Under the pieces are notes generated by a model. It saw only the letters and a list, made by a program, of their open reading frames with translations. It was not told the origin of the DNA and made no database searches. From contig JAFPZK010000051.1 of assembly GCA_017417315.1 (NCBI GenBank), positions 1 to 47,629 of the forward strand: DNA of 47,629 nt. The letters run 5' to 3'. The position numbers and the translations under genes were made by a program. Position 1 is the first letter of the stretch, and every line of letters starts with the position of its first letter. The DNA is from Bacteroidales bacterium (GTDB lineage: Bacteria; Bacteroidota; Bacteroidia; Bacteroidales; UBA3824). Below, one piece after another: positions 1-9,666 of this stretch.

Positions 1-3000
1 TCATCAAGTTCGCTAATATTTTTGTTTTCATAACTTTCAGCTTTCACAACCGATGCAGGTTCTTCTGTTCCCCAAAATGGATTAGTGTAAGTATTACCAT
101 CATTATTGGAATTAGCAGAAGAAGATGTCCACCAACTCAAAGCCGCTCCCGAACCTTCATCTTTTGCATAAAGGTCAATATTATTATTACATGCTTGAAC
201 ATCATCACCAGCATCAGCATCGTTAGGAGCAATCCAATAAACCTCCACTATATCTGAAGCACGACACTCGTGATTAGTTTCAGGATTAGTATAAGTCACA
301 GTCCACTGGAACTGATTGGAAGAACTATATTGTTGTTCTTGCCAATAGTCGGAATAACTTTGGATTGCACTACGTTGAAGATTAGTAACAGAGGTAACAG
401 CACTTGTAGAATTTTCTACAGACCCCGACCCCTGAACAGTAGTCCAAAAACCAGTCAAGTCGGCAGCATCTCTACAAGTAGATATGCTTGTTGCACACAA
501 ATCTGCTTCACCTACATAATAGCCTTTCTTTTTGTCAGGGTCTGTTATAAGTCTTCCGCAAGTTACAATATCTTCACAAGCCTCAACCTCACCAACTTCA
601 TCGTTCCAAATAACGACTTCGTCAGAATTTGAACAAACTTTTTTTACCTCACCATCCTGCGATACTTCAATAGTAGCAGTTAAAGTGAAAACATTTTTTC
701 CACATTTCAAATCACTGACAGTAGGTTGTTTTACTGTTGGATCAGAAATAGTAACACCTTCTTCTGTAGTCCAAAGCAATTTCCACTCCGCTGTTGTACC
801 AGTCATATTTTGATATGCGGTAATATCAACGTCAGGTTGCAAAGTTGTTACATCAGAACATAACTTCTGTATATCACCTGCGTCGACTTCAACTGGAGTA
901 TAGTATACATTGACTAAATCTTCAGACGTACAAAAATCTTCTTTCAAAACACCTTTAGTGATTTTCCACTTGAAGACATTAAGACCTTTCTGTAAATCTT
1001 TGATACCTGTACGAGGGTCGGGAACTTCTACGGCAGTTATCTGAGGATAACCGTCTAATAAAGTCCACCCATCAGCAGTTGTAACACCTGTTCCTGTTTT
1101 AAGATATGGCTTTCCTACAGACTCAGCAACCTTCGAACGTAATATAGGATCTGTAATCCACTCTTTTTCTATACGACTTGTCACTCTATTGGAATGGTAA
1201 ATATAAGTACGAGTCTCCGAACGGCTATTAGTAACTTCATACACACCAATTGCACCAGTTGCATAGAAAGTTAAAACTTCTTGTTTCAACTCATACCAAA
1301 CACCACTACCGTCATCAATAATTGTAGTGTAGACAGTAAGTCTTGTAGTAGAGTTTAAATCCGTAGACGTTCTTGATGACTCTCCATCTTGCGCAACTTT
1401 TTCATCAAGACTATTAATGACATCATCGATAATGCTGGCATAGTTGTCTGATTCATTTTTATATGTATATTCTATGTTAATTTCCTCATCATCTTCTTCT
1501 TTCACAGGCCAAGATGGTCCAACATACGCTTTGGTTACAGCCATTGTTTCCTGATACGGAACCAACACTGGATAATCAACCAGTGTGTAAGCAACTGAAT
1601 TTTCAGAAACAACATTTCCATTTTCATCAACTGATATTGTAGTAGTTACAACATATGGAACACCTTCATAAGTTGTTTCAGTCTCCCATGAGTAAACAGT
1701 TTGGTTTGCATTTGAATCTGATATAAAAGACGCATGACCAGTTACCAACTCCCAATGACCAGTACCGTTGTTTGATTTGTTACCATCAAGATGTGTACGA
1801 GGTTTACCGTTTGCATCAAAAGTTTCTTCACACACAAAGATGTCTTCACCGGCTTCTGCCTGTTCTACTCTTGAATTGTAGATTGTAACCTCGTCGTAGG
1901 CTTTACAGATTTTTGTACCGTCGGTTCTGTACACGTTCCAAACAAAAGTATTTCCGCCGGGTTGCAAATTCGTAACTGCAAGAGTTTCACTACTAACATT
2001 GCCGTTAAGAACTGCGCTACCACTATGTGTCCAATAACCGACCGTGGCAGGCGTAGTCTTATTCAACTTAGTCGCTTTCAGCGTGTAATTGTTTTTAGAA
2101 GGGTCGTCAGCGTCTTCAGGATCAACGCAAATTTCGTCGTCATCACCTGCGCCAGCATCCACTGCCCAGTTTTCGATAGTTACGGGTGCTTCTGCATAGC
2201 ACAACATCCCGCCGTCAGTTGTGTATTCGTTACGCCATATAATAGTGTTCTTGGCTGTTGAAGTCTGAGAGAGATGTGCAGTTGTTTTATAACTGCTCGG
2301 ATCAGCAACTTCTATACTTCCGCCTGCGGCAGTCTGACTTTTCCACATACCGGTAGCCGGACTTGCACTATTACCTTCTAAGTTTACTATTTCTTTTTCG
2401 TTACAAACAGCATCGGTAGAAGCATTGGCAGTGGCTGTTACGTAAACGACTTGAGTTTCAACTTCATCATGACACGTTTTATTAGTACCGTCTTCAAGTT
2501 CTACAGTAATCTGGTATTTAAACTTATTAACACCGGGAACCAAATTTGTAACTTTTGTTGATGTTGCAGTTTCATCAACAATATTCGTACTCTCACCGCC
2601 ATTTGACCAAAAACCGGAAACACCGCTCGTGAAATTTGCCCCGTTAACAGTAATGGTTGCTTCGCCTTCCCCATCGGCACACACCTCGTTAGCAGTTAAA
2701 TTAAGTTCCAATTTTTTTACAGGATCCGTTTTTGCAGAAACCTTACAACCATTAGGTCCGGTAACCGTCCATGTAAACACGGCTTGGTCTCCTGTCATTG
2801 TAGCGGTAGTTTTAAAATTAGAAGGATTTGCGATAGACGTTCCGCTTGCACTCCATACAGCAGAGACACCGTCCGGGAATTTAGAAACATCGTTAGCGGT
2901 AAGTCCGATTACACTACTCTCCTCATCAGAACCGCAAACAAAATCTCTGTCAGCCTTAGCCTCTGCAAACAACTTATAAATTACAATATCATCAGTTGCA

Positions 3001-5204
3001 ACACAACCACCGTCCGTAGTAACTACGACACTGACAGTATTTTGACCCGGATTTAATTTAACAGTACATTCTATATTATCAGAAGAGGTAATATTTTCTG
3101 CTTCAAAATTCTCTTGAAGCAAAGACCATGTAATATTAGTATTTGCAGAAAAAGAAGAAGCATCAATCTTAATTGTTGCATTTTCGTCGTTGCAAACTAT
3201 TCTATCCTTACCGAGATCAGCAATAGGAATATTTGTTGTAATCTTAAAAGACTGTTCTACAACCGGACATGTACCTTTGGTAATTTGCCACTTCACCGTA
3301 GAAATACCATTAGGTATATTACGCAAAGTGGTGTTAGGAGAATTAGGATCATCGGCTGTAATAGTACCGGACAACAACCACTTACCCGTAGCACCAACCG
3401 GCAACGGCGTAACATTGTTAGGAGTAAAATAATCCTTACAATTATCGTCAATCGTCTGATCAGCATTCACTGTAAAAGAATTATTACTGATTTCGATTTC
3501 CTTTTTAACTTCGGGACAAGTACCACTTGCAGAAAGTGTCGCTGTGATAGTATGCGAACCGGCAGGTACAGAAGATATGGTCAATGTATTACCGTTGGAA
3601 GTAGAAGAAACTCCCGTTGCACCCCAAGTAACAGTACCAGCAGTAGTAGGTGTTACATTGGCAGTAATAACAATGCTACTTGTAGGAGACTTGCACAACT
3701 CAATTTTCCCGTCATTCAATGTTGCACCTGTTGCAGACAAAGATATACTCGGCGCACTATTTTTTATTGTAACAGCATCCGAACTTGTATTCGGACAAGT
3801 ACCCGAAGGAAATTCTACATTCCATTTCAAACTTACACTTTCTCCTGAGGGTACTTTTATAAAAGACTGATAATTTTCTTTATCGTCAACATAGTCCGAA
3901 GACCAATAAGCACGAGTACCCGCTGGATAAGCAGCAGGATCGGGAGACGCCGTAATACTGACAGCATCATTACCGCAAACTAGGGTTTCAGTATTAGGAG
4001 TAATAGTCGGCTTTTTTAAATTATATATCGTAAATGTCTTTGTTATTGCCGGACAAGAAGAACCGCTGACAGCAGCATAAGTTGCAGTAATAGGATTAGC
4101 ACCGTCTTGTAATTGTGAAACAGTAATTGCACCATCATTACCAATAATTCCGGTAGGAGTAAAAGTAGCACCGGAAGTAAAACTACCTATACTTTTAGAA
4201 TTATCACCCGGACAAACATAAACATCATCTATATTTCTTGCATCAGCAGGTGCTTGATTTGTAACAGTATACTTAGAAGACATAGACTCACATCCAGCAG
4301 CACTTACAGTCCATGTAAATACAGTCTCTCCACTATTAAGTTTTGAAACTTTTGTTACATTAGAATTAGGATTAGCAACAGCACCTCCATTAGTAGCAGA
4401 CCATTGACCTGTTACTCCAGTAGGCAACTCAGGACGTCCCAATTCTACAGTGGAAGCATCACATACCGTTGCCGCCATATCTACACCTTTAACTTTCTCA
4501 TCATTCAAATTAACAACCGTAATAGCCTTACTCTTCTGTACAGTACAAGAAGTATTATTCGCACTTCTTACTACTACAACAACCTCTTTTGACTCTGTAA
4601 CATCAATTTTATTAGAGGCTCCATTAGAATTTGTAAAAGTAGTACCACCATCCCATGATATTTGGGTTGTACCTATACCACCGATATTAGCATCCAACTG
4701 CACCTTTGAACCATTACAACTAATACCATTATCAGGCACAGATGTAAGTGTCAACGAAGGCTGCACATTCTTAATAATAACAGAAAATGTATAAGTTGAA
4801 CCATTTGCAGTAGTAGTATACGTCAATGTACCACTTGCACCTGCAGAACCTTTAACCCATACAGACGCGGCATCATCAATTGTACCACTTGATACCGTAT
4901 TACCCCAAGCACCCCATTGATTACCAATTTTCATCTGCAAACCGCTACCAGAAATTGTTACTTTATCTCCGCTAGCACCGTTAGGTTGAGTAAACGACAC
5001 AAAAAAGCCATTTTCGCCTGTACCGAAACCGCAAACCTCAGCAGTGTTACCGCTTTGATTATACGTTGTCCCATTGACTTTTACCTGACCCCAAGCATTA
5101 GTTTGGATAATAAACAAAATTGAAAGCACGGTGAATAAATGTACCGCAACTTTCTTGGATACTAACTTATACATAGTATGGTTGAATTTAGAATGATAGT
5201 TCAT
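1..5204 (-). CDS. Giant secreted Ig/PKD-like repeat protein (C-terminus outside window)
   Basis: The minus strand is open from an ATG at 5204 to the first base of the window, 1734 full codons without a stop, so the gene is partial at its 3' end. The N-terminus has a basic region, a hydrophobic core (LFTVLSILFII) and a cleavage-like NAWGQ, so it is a signal peptide; an alternative start is the ATG at 5174 (MYKLVSKK). The rest is a chain of roughly 80-150-residue beta-rich modules. Many end in a pattern like NxFxWxV...C...DxVxIxN followed by A-G-D-x-x-x-C (for example VDAGAGDDDEIC and EVDAGDIQKLC). This layout is typical of very large Bacteroidetes cell-surface proteins, often exported by type IX secretion. 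A T9SS or gliding-type C-terminal domain would lie beyond the window, so export by T9SS is inferred. The role (adhesion or surface layer) is unknown. Cys and Asn/Thr/Ser are frequent, as in extracellular proteins. Confidence 0.88.
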   Translation of the reverse strand, partial: MNYHSKFNHTMYKLVSKKVAVHLFTVLSILFIIQTNAWGQVKVNGTTYNQSGNTAEVCGFGTGENGFFVSFTQPNGASGDKVTISGSGLQMKIGNQWGAWGNTVSSGTIDDAASVWVKGSAGASGTLTYTTTANGSTYTFSVIIKNVQPSLTLTSVPDNGISCNGSKVQLDANIGGIGTTQISWDGGTTFTNSNGASNKIDVTESKEVVVVVRSANNTSCTVQKSKAITVVNLNDEKVKGVDMAATVCDASTVELGRPELPTGVTGQWSATNGGAVANPNSNVTKVSKLNSGETVFTWTVSAAGCESMSSKYTVTNQAPADARNIDDVYVCPGDNSKSIGSFTSGATFTPTGIIGNDGAITVSQLQDGANPITATYAAVSGSSCPAITKTFTIYNLKKPTITPNTETLVCGNDAVSITASPDPAAYPAGTRAYWSSDYVDDKENYQSFIKVPSGESVSLKWNVEFPSGTCPNTSSDAVTIKNSAPSISLSATGATLNDGKIELCKSPTSSIVITANVTPTTAGTVTWGATGVSSTSNGNTLTISSVPAGSHTITATLSASGTCPEVKKEIEISNNSFTVNADQTIDDNCKDYFTPNNVTPLPVGATGKWLLSGTITADDPNSPNTTLRNIPNGISTVKWQITKGTCPVVEQSFKITTNIPIADLGKDRIVCNDENATIKIDASSFSANTNITWSLLQENFEAENITSSDNIECTVKLNPGQNTVSVVVTTDGGCVATDDIVIYKLFAEAKADRDFVCGSDEESSVIGLTANDVSKFPDGVSAVWSASGTSIANPSNFKTTATMTGDQAVFTWTVTGPNGCKVSAKTDPVKKLELNLTANEVCADGEGEATITVNGANFTSGVSGFWSNGGESTNIVDETATSTKVTNLVPGVNKFKYQITVELEDGTNKTCHDEVETQVVYVTATANASTDAVCNEKEIVNLEGNSASPATGMWKSQTAAGGSIEVADPSSYKTTAHLSQTSTAKNTIIWRNEYTTDGGMLCYAEAPVTIENWAVDAGAGDDDEICVDPEDADDPSKNNYTLKATKLNKTTPATVGYWTHSGSAVLNGNVSSETLAVTNLQPGGNTFVWNVYRTDGTKICKAYDEVTIYNSRVEQAEAGEDIFVCEETFDANGKPRTHLDGNKSNNGTGHWELVTGHASFISDSNANQTVYSWETETTYEGVPYVVTTTISVDENGNVVSENSVAYTLVDYPVLVPYQETMAVTKAYVGPSWPVKEEDDEEINIEYTYKNESDNYASIIDDVINSLDEKVAQDGESSRTSTDLNSTTRLTVYTTIIDDGSGVWYELKQEVLTFYATGAIGVYEVTNSRSETRTYIYHSNRVTSRIEKEWITDPILRSKVAESVGKPYLKTGTGVTTADGWTLLDGYPQITAVEVPDPRTGIKDLQKGLNVFKWKITKGVLKEDFCTSEDLVNVYYTPVEVDAGDIQKLCSDVTTLQPDVDITAYQNMTGTTAEWKLLWTTEEGVTISDPTVKQPTVSDLKCGKNVFTLTATIEVSQDGEVKKVCSNSDEVVIWNDEVGEVEACEDIVTCGRLITDPDKKKGYYVGEADLCATSISTCRDAADLTGFWTTVQGSGSVENSTSAVTSVTNLQRSAIQSYSDYWQEQQYSSSNQFQWTVTYTNPETNHECRASDIVEVYWIAPNDADAGDDVQACNNNIDLYAKDEGSGAALSWWTSSSANSNNDGNTYTNPFWGTEEPASVVKAESYENKNISELD

Positions 5205-5309
5205 TGTAATTAACTTTAAGTTAATAATATTTGACTTTTACAGTCTTTATCTCAATTACATAACGTAATTTGAGGGCGTTTTAGTATAGTCCACCCACTA
5301 TTTAGACCA

Positions 5310-5340
5310 TAAAATTAATAATTTTGTTGCATTGCACAAA
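5310..5340 (-). promoter_or_regulatory. Weak candidate promoter for the giant secreted protein
   Basis: On the minus strand there is TTTG (5337-5340), 19 nt, then TAATTTTA (5310-5317), which differs from the Bacteroidetes -7 consensus TAnnTTTG at the last base. It would give a leader of about 100 nt before the ATG at 5204. An imperfect inverted repeat at about 5251-5274 lies within that leader. This rests on sequence match only. Confidence 0.25.
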
Positions 5341-5698
5341 GAAAAAAAAGTGATTATTTTGTTAAAAAATTAAGATATTTTTTACTTTTTTAAAAATCAA
5401 CAAGTTAGCAGAAAATTTTTATTAATATTTTTTCAGAAATTTTCAACTCAGATGTAAAAAATACGTTACCATAGACACAAAACACCAAGAGCCTATAGAA
5501 AAACTCCATAAGCGGTAAACAAAACTTTACTTTTTAAAGACTTTTTTCGGAACAAAAACGTCAAAAAAGTATGTCGTATATTTTAATTTATATCCCGCTT
5601 AGAATCGAATATTTCGGAACGCTTCGATTACTAATGCGAAATATAAAGATTATTTTTAGTTATCAAATCGGTATAAAAAACCGATATTTCACATTATA

Positions 5699-5764
5699 GC
5701 CCTGAAAGGGCGATACAACAATAACCGGGGGTGTTGTCGCGTAGCGATAAAAACCCCCAGTTAT
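5699..5764. repeat. Palindromic REP-like element downstream of the srfC-like gene
   Basis: Three nested or adjacent inverted repeats occur in 66 bp: GCCCT-GAA-AGGGC (5699-5711); ATAACCGGGGGT (5721-5732) against ACCCCCAGTTAT (5753-5764), 12-bp arms with one mismatch (a G-U pair on the minus transcript); and inside the latter TCGC-GTA-GCGA (5738-5748). It is much more GC-rich than its surroundings. Short elements of this look are dispersed in Bacteroidetes genomes. It may also act as a 3' end for the srf-like transcript, but the T-run is inside the hairpin loop and not after the stem, so it is not a classical terminator. Confidence 0.55.
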
Positions 5765-5784
5765 GTAAACAAAATTCGTTATTC

Positions 5785-8628
5785 CTATTTCAACTGATCC
5801 AAAATCACACCGAGTTTTGCATCGGCTTCGGCTTTGGCGGCATCTTTTACGCCTTCTTCGTAATAAACGTTTGCTTCAAACGACGAACGAAGACCTGCTG
5901 CCCATTCGTTGAAAAATCTTTCACCCGGAAAATCTATTGACAATTTCAAATCCTTCTTCTGAGGTGCTCTTACTACCCTCGGCGCAAAAACCGTTGTCGA
6001 ATCTGTCGGTTTTACTTTCGGCCGTTCGGAAACAGGTACAAAATCCCAACCCAAAGAATTTACAAACTTATTTATCAATATCGCTGAAATCCGCGCTACT
6101 ATATCTATATTGCTCGTCAACTGGAACGTATTAACATGCTCCCTGACAGCATCTGCAATAACTTTTTTCAAGTTGACACGGTTCTTACTACGGTTCAACT
6201 CGTTGATTATCAGGTCTGCCGTCTTCTTGTTCATGCCAAGAGAGAACAAAACATCGTCCTGCTTAATCGCTTCAATGTATTCAAGCCAACGGCTCAACAA
6301 ATTCTCCGCAAACAAGAACGCACGGTCATTCAAGTCGCCGCCGACTTTCTCCTTCTGATCCTTCAAGTCAAGAAGTTTCTGAATGTCAATGCCCGACTCC
6401 GCTAAAACCGCTTTCAACTCGTCGTCCGACTGTAAGTCAAAGAAGTCCCGAAGTTTCTGCAAAATCGACTGCGCACTCTCGTCCTTGTCTATCGAAATAA
6501 ACTGCCCTAACATCTCTATCAAATCCAAGTCAACGGTGTTGCCCGATGTACTCGGCTGAGGTGCAGGCGTGTCAGAAGTCTCAACCTGCTTGTTCATCAT
6601 CAGGTCAAAATATATCTTCCATGACAAATCGTCAGTTATCGTCAAATAGTCAACAAAATTACCGAAAGTGTTCTTGTCTTTCTGCATCTTCATCAACGAC
6701 ATAAACACTTGTGCAGCCGAAACTTTCGCTTTCTTCAACTTGTCGTCAATGTTGCCGCCCTGATAAAACGCTGACAATGTGTCATATAACTGCGCTTTCA
6801 AACCGTCAATACCCGTCTTTATCTGCTGACGCTTAATCACAGGGTCGCAAGTCGGGGTCATATATTTAATAATGTAGTCAATACCCGACTTATTCGGCGA
6901 AGTAAATTCAGTCCAACATTCCAACGGATTGTGAACGTGTGCCACAACATCAGGGTGATTAACCCATGAATTTTTCATATCCTCGAATTTCTGAACATAC
7001 TCCGGTCGCAACTGCGTTTCTTTGCCGTCAGTGTCCATGCCCTCGAAAAACGATTTCGACCATTTCGGGTCTCTAAGCGGAAACAAATTCTTGAACGCGC
7101 CGTTGTTGTCCCAATTCTGAATCCACAAGTCACCAACCGAAAAGCCCATTTGGTCACGGAAGTTTGCACCAATACGAGCCGTCCATTTAGCATTGTGAGT
7201 TTCAAGTTTGCCCGGAATGTCAGTCGCAGGATTGCCCGCCAACTCTATATTGAATTTTGTAAAGACAACCAACAAAGGTATCAACTTCGCGATACTGTTT
7301 TGCTGAACCAATAACGCTAACTGACGTTCCCTTTCAGCACGCTTTTCAGGTGAGCCGCCGTGAGTGTTGCGAATCCACTCGTAAAGGAATTTGCCCAAAT
7401 CCGTAACCTCAGGCTGCTTGTCGTCCATACAGAAAAGCAACGTAGAAATCTCATAATTGAAATTATAACGGTTGAACAAAAACGCAATCTTTCCACGCAA
7501 GAAAACTAACAACTTATCGTTATCGTCCTTGGATTCAAAAGTGATTTCGGGAATCTGCTGTCTCGAACGCGCACCCGGAAAGTCCAAAACGTCAGCATCT
7601 TTCAAAAACGCACGCTTCGGATTCTGAGCCGTTGAATCGCTCAGCGGCAAAACAACTTCTGCCGTGAGTGCCGACAAAACACTTCTGTCCAAAGTCGCAA
7701 TCAAAGTGCCGCCGTCATAACAATTTACGGGCGGTTTTTTCTTCTCTTTGTAAAGTTCACGCAACCTTTCAACGTCCAAAATCGTGTCCTGCTGAGGTGT
7801 CAAAGCCGAAAGTTCTGTTCTGACCTCCGACAAAAAGTTCAACTGCTTTAAGCCGTCAGACAATTGTTTGAACAACGCCGTAAAGAAAGGCTGTTTGCCC
7901 CAAAGAATTTCAAAGACCTGCCAACGCTGCGTCGAATCAATGTACGGCACAACGCCCGCAATGTCGTCCCAGAAATTTATATTATTTAAGTCCTTGATAA
8001 TGAAACTATCACGGAAATTATTATTACAATAATCTTTCAAATCGTAAACGTCGTCCTCAGTAAAGCCCGGACATACAGAACCCTGTTTGCCCGCTTGCAA
8101 AGTCTGAATCATCTTCTGAATTTCAGCCCTGTTGACCGTATACGTATATTGCGTTATATCAGAGAGATAACCGTTTGCTATGATTTTAACGACGTCAGCC
8201 TGCGAAAACAACCTCAACAAGTACGGCTTTTGACCCGCCTGCCAGTTACTCTCGGTCGTAAACCTCGATACCAAACCCGTCGCCTCTTTTCCGCCTCCCG
8301 GAGGGTTAATCGAAGCGATAAAGTCAACGTCCTCGCCCGTATCAGGAACTTTCACAAAAAGTGATTGTGCCTCAGGGGTTTTCGCCAAGTTAGAAACCAA
8401 ATACGATTTTCCAACCTGACTTTGCCCGAAAATGGCAATCGAGGGACGGCGGGGCAACGCATTTTCATAACGGTTTGCCTCTCGTCTGAGTTTCTTTAAA
8501 TTATATATCGTAACCGCGCGTTTGTCCTTTTCAACATTCGCCGTTACCCACTTCATACTGTCTTCTATTACCTGTTTTACTTTCGTACACTGCTGTATCA
8601 AAAGCGATGTTTCCGGGCTCTGTGCCAT
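5785..8628 (-). CDS. SrfC-like P-loop protein (putative virulence factor family)
   Basis: This 947-residue protein resembles the SrfC/putative virulence effector family. Visible features are a Walker A/G1 motif GQSQVGKS at residues 68-75 in a predicted beta-strand context (PSIAIFGQS), a G3-like DFPGARSR near residue 350 and a hydrophobic strand ending in TKF near residue 455 that sits where a G4 motif would. This suggests a large dynamin-like or GTPase-type NTPase; the nucleotide is inferred. The N-terminal 65 residues and the C-terminal third look helical. It is the last gene of a three-gene operon, 16 bp after the coiled-coil gene. Only the family name, from Salmonella srfABC, is known; the biochemical role is not. 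No signal peptide or membrane segment is visible, so it is likely cytoplasmic. Confidence 0.8.
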   Translation of the reverse strand: MAQSPETSLLIQQCTKVKQVIEDSMKWVTANVEKDKRAVTIYNLKKLRREANRYENALPRRPSIAIFGQSQVGKSYLVSNLAKTPEAQSLFVKVPDTGEDVDFIASINPPGGGKEATGLVSRFTTESNWQAGQKPYLLRLFSQADVVKIIANGYLSDITQYTYTVNRAEIQKMIQTLQAGKQGSVCPGFTEDDVYDLKDYCNNNFRDSFIIKDLNNINFWDDIAGVVPYIDSTQRWQVFEILWGKQPFFTALFKQLSDGLKQLNFLSEVRTELSALTPQQDTILDVERLRELYKEKKKPPVNCYDGGTLIATLDRSVLSALTAEVVLPLSDSTAQNPKRAFLKDADVLDFPGARSRQQIPEITFESKDDNDKLLVFLRGKIAFLFNRYNFNYEISTLLFCMDDKQPEVTDLGKFLYEWIRNTHGGSPEKRAERERQLALLVQQNSIAKLIPLLVVFTKFNIELAGNPATDIPGKLETHNAKWTARIGANFRDQMGFSVGDLWIQNWDNNGAFKNLFPLRDPKWSKSFFEGMDTDGKETQLRPEYVQKFEDMKNSWVNHPDVVAHVHNPLECWTEFTSPNKSGIDYIIKYMTPTCDPVIKRQQIKTGIDGLKAQLYDTLSAFYQGGNIDDKLKKAKVSAAQVFMSLMKMQKDKNTFGNFVDYLTITDDLSWKIYFDLMMNKQVETSDTPAPQPSTSGNTVDLDLIEMLGQFISIDKDESAQSILQKLRDFFDLQSDDELKAVLAESGIDIQKLLDLKDQKEKVGGDLNDRAFLFAENLLSRWLEYIEAIKQDDVLFSLGMNKKTADLIINELNRSKNRVNLKKVIADAVREHVNTFQLTSNIDIVARISAILINKFVNSLGWDFVPVSERPKVKPTDSTTVFAPRVVRAPQKKDLKLSIDFPGERFFNEWAAGLRSSFEANVYYEEGVKDAAKAEADAKLGVILDQLK

Positions 8629-8644
8629 TTTTGTTTAGTTTTAA

Positions 8645-9661
8645 TTAAAGTTTAATATCTGCGTATTTGACAGTTTTTTTGGTGTCTCTTCTGACAACCG
8701 CAAACGAACTGCCTTCCTTTATGCTGCCGTTGCCCGCACCCGAAGCGTTATGAATATCGGGGTCAACGTTCAACGTCTGCTCAGGAGATATAAAATCGTA
8801 TTCAGTAAAAAATTCGTTGCAATGCTTTGCGACAAGGTCTAACAAGGTTCTCCTTTCCGAAATATAACAACCTGAAACACACGTCAATAAGTCCGTCAAA
8901 GCAGGATAAACAATCTCCAACCTGTCTTTTTCCGAACCTTCCGTGGTTCTATTCAAAACGTAATTCAGAGCCGAAAAACCTTTGGCAAATTTCATAACAA
9001 AAACCGAAACCGTTTCGTCGCGCGACTGTTCTGCCGCCTCGTTAATTGTCTGACGGATACGCTTTTGCGCCTCTGTTTCGCCGTCAGGATTTTTAAAGTT
9101 GACATCAATAAACTTCTTCAACGGTATCGCTTTGTTGAGTTGCGCTTCAACGGCGGCTTTTTCGCCTTCGATTTCCTCCATCTGAGAGCGCATTTGCTGA
9201 AACTTGTCGTTATATTTTGACGTTTTTTCTGACAATTTTTCGGCAACAATTTTGTCAATTTCGCCGCTGTCAACACTTTGTGAAGAAAGTTTTGACGAAA
9301 TTTTCAAAATCGTCTCCTGCGAAAACAAAGTTTTAATAACCCGTTCAAGCCATTTTTCAGTGCTGAGATTTTCCTCCGTGTATGGCATTTGCAAATTCGG
9401 GTTATTGATTAACTCGTCAAAAACCTCGGAACCGAATTTTTCTACCAACCAAGAAGAAACCGCCTGAGACTGCACAATAGGGTCGGCTGCAACTTTTTCA
9501 GTTTCAAACTTTTGCGACAACGATGCCGACACCGAGCCTGCACCTTCCTGACTTTCTTCATGAACGACTTTTTTCGTCAAAGAAAGTTTTGAAGTCTGCT
9601 GCGCTCCGCTCTGCTCAGAGCCGTCATTACCGCCCTGTACCGATAAACTTAGTTTCGCCAT
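8645..9661 (-). CDS. Coiled-coil protein of the SrfB/SrfC-like operon
   Basis: I recognise no family in this 338-residue protein. The N-terminus (about 1-50) is rich in Ser, Gln and Gly and holds a repeated short motif, KLSLS and SKLSLTKK, suggestive of a disordered tail. Residues about 115-185 are charged and heptad-like (Glu, Lys, Gln rich), fitting a coiled coil. The rest is helical and ends in KKTVKYADIKL. It lies 5 bp after the srfB-like stop and 16 bp before the srfC-like start, so it is translated from the same message. Its place between the two recognised proteins suggests an adaptor that bridges the ATPase and the P-loop protein; that is inference. It could be the counterpart of SrfA, but I see no sequence support for that. 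Confidence 0.75.
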   Translation of the reverse strand: MAKLSLSVQGGNDGSEQSGAQQTSKLSLTKKVVHEESQEGAGSVSASLSQKFETEKVAADPIVQSQAVSSWLVEKFGSEVFDELINNPNLQMPYTEENLSTEKWLERVIKTLFSQETILKISSKLSSQSVDSGEIDKIVAEKLSEKTSKYNDKFQQMRSQMEEIEGEKAAVEAQLNKAIPLKKFIDVNFKNPDGETEAQKRIRQTINEAAEQSRDETVSVFVMKFAKGFSALNYVLNRTTEGSEKDRLEIVYPALTDLLTCVSGCYISERRTLLDLVAKHCNEFFTEYDFISPEQTLNVDPDIHNASGAGNGSIKEGSSFAVVRRDTKKTVKYADIKL

Positions 9662-9666
9662 AATCT

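Larger units (their letters stand above)
5205..5784. other. Non-coding gap of 580 bp between two minus-strand genes
   Basis: No convincing gene is present. The stretch is AT-rich and holds the weak promoter candidate near 5310-5340, a small hairpin at 5667-5685 (ATCGGT/ACCGAT, not followed by a T-run), and the palindromic element at 5699-5764. The remainder shows nothing recognisable. Confidence 0.7.

Noticed and set aside
3114..3848. A 244-codon plus-strand frame and other plus-strand frames within 270-5123
   Set aside because: They are the antisense reading of the continuous minus-strand frame of the giant secreted protein; their low-complexity Arg/Cys/Thr-rich translations have no domain features.
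5667..5685. Hairpin ATCGGT/ACCGAT as a terminator of the srf-like operon
   Set aside because: The stem is only 6 bp and AT-rich, and neither strand has a T-run directly after it.
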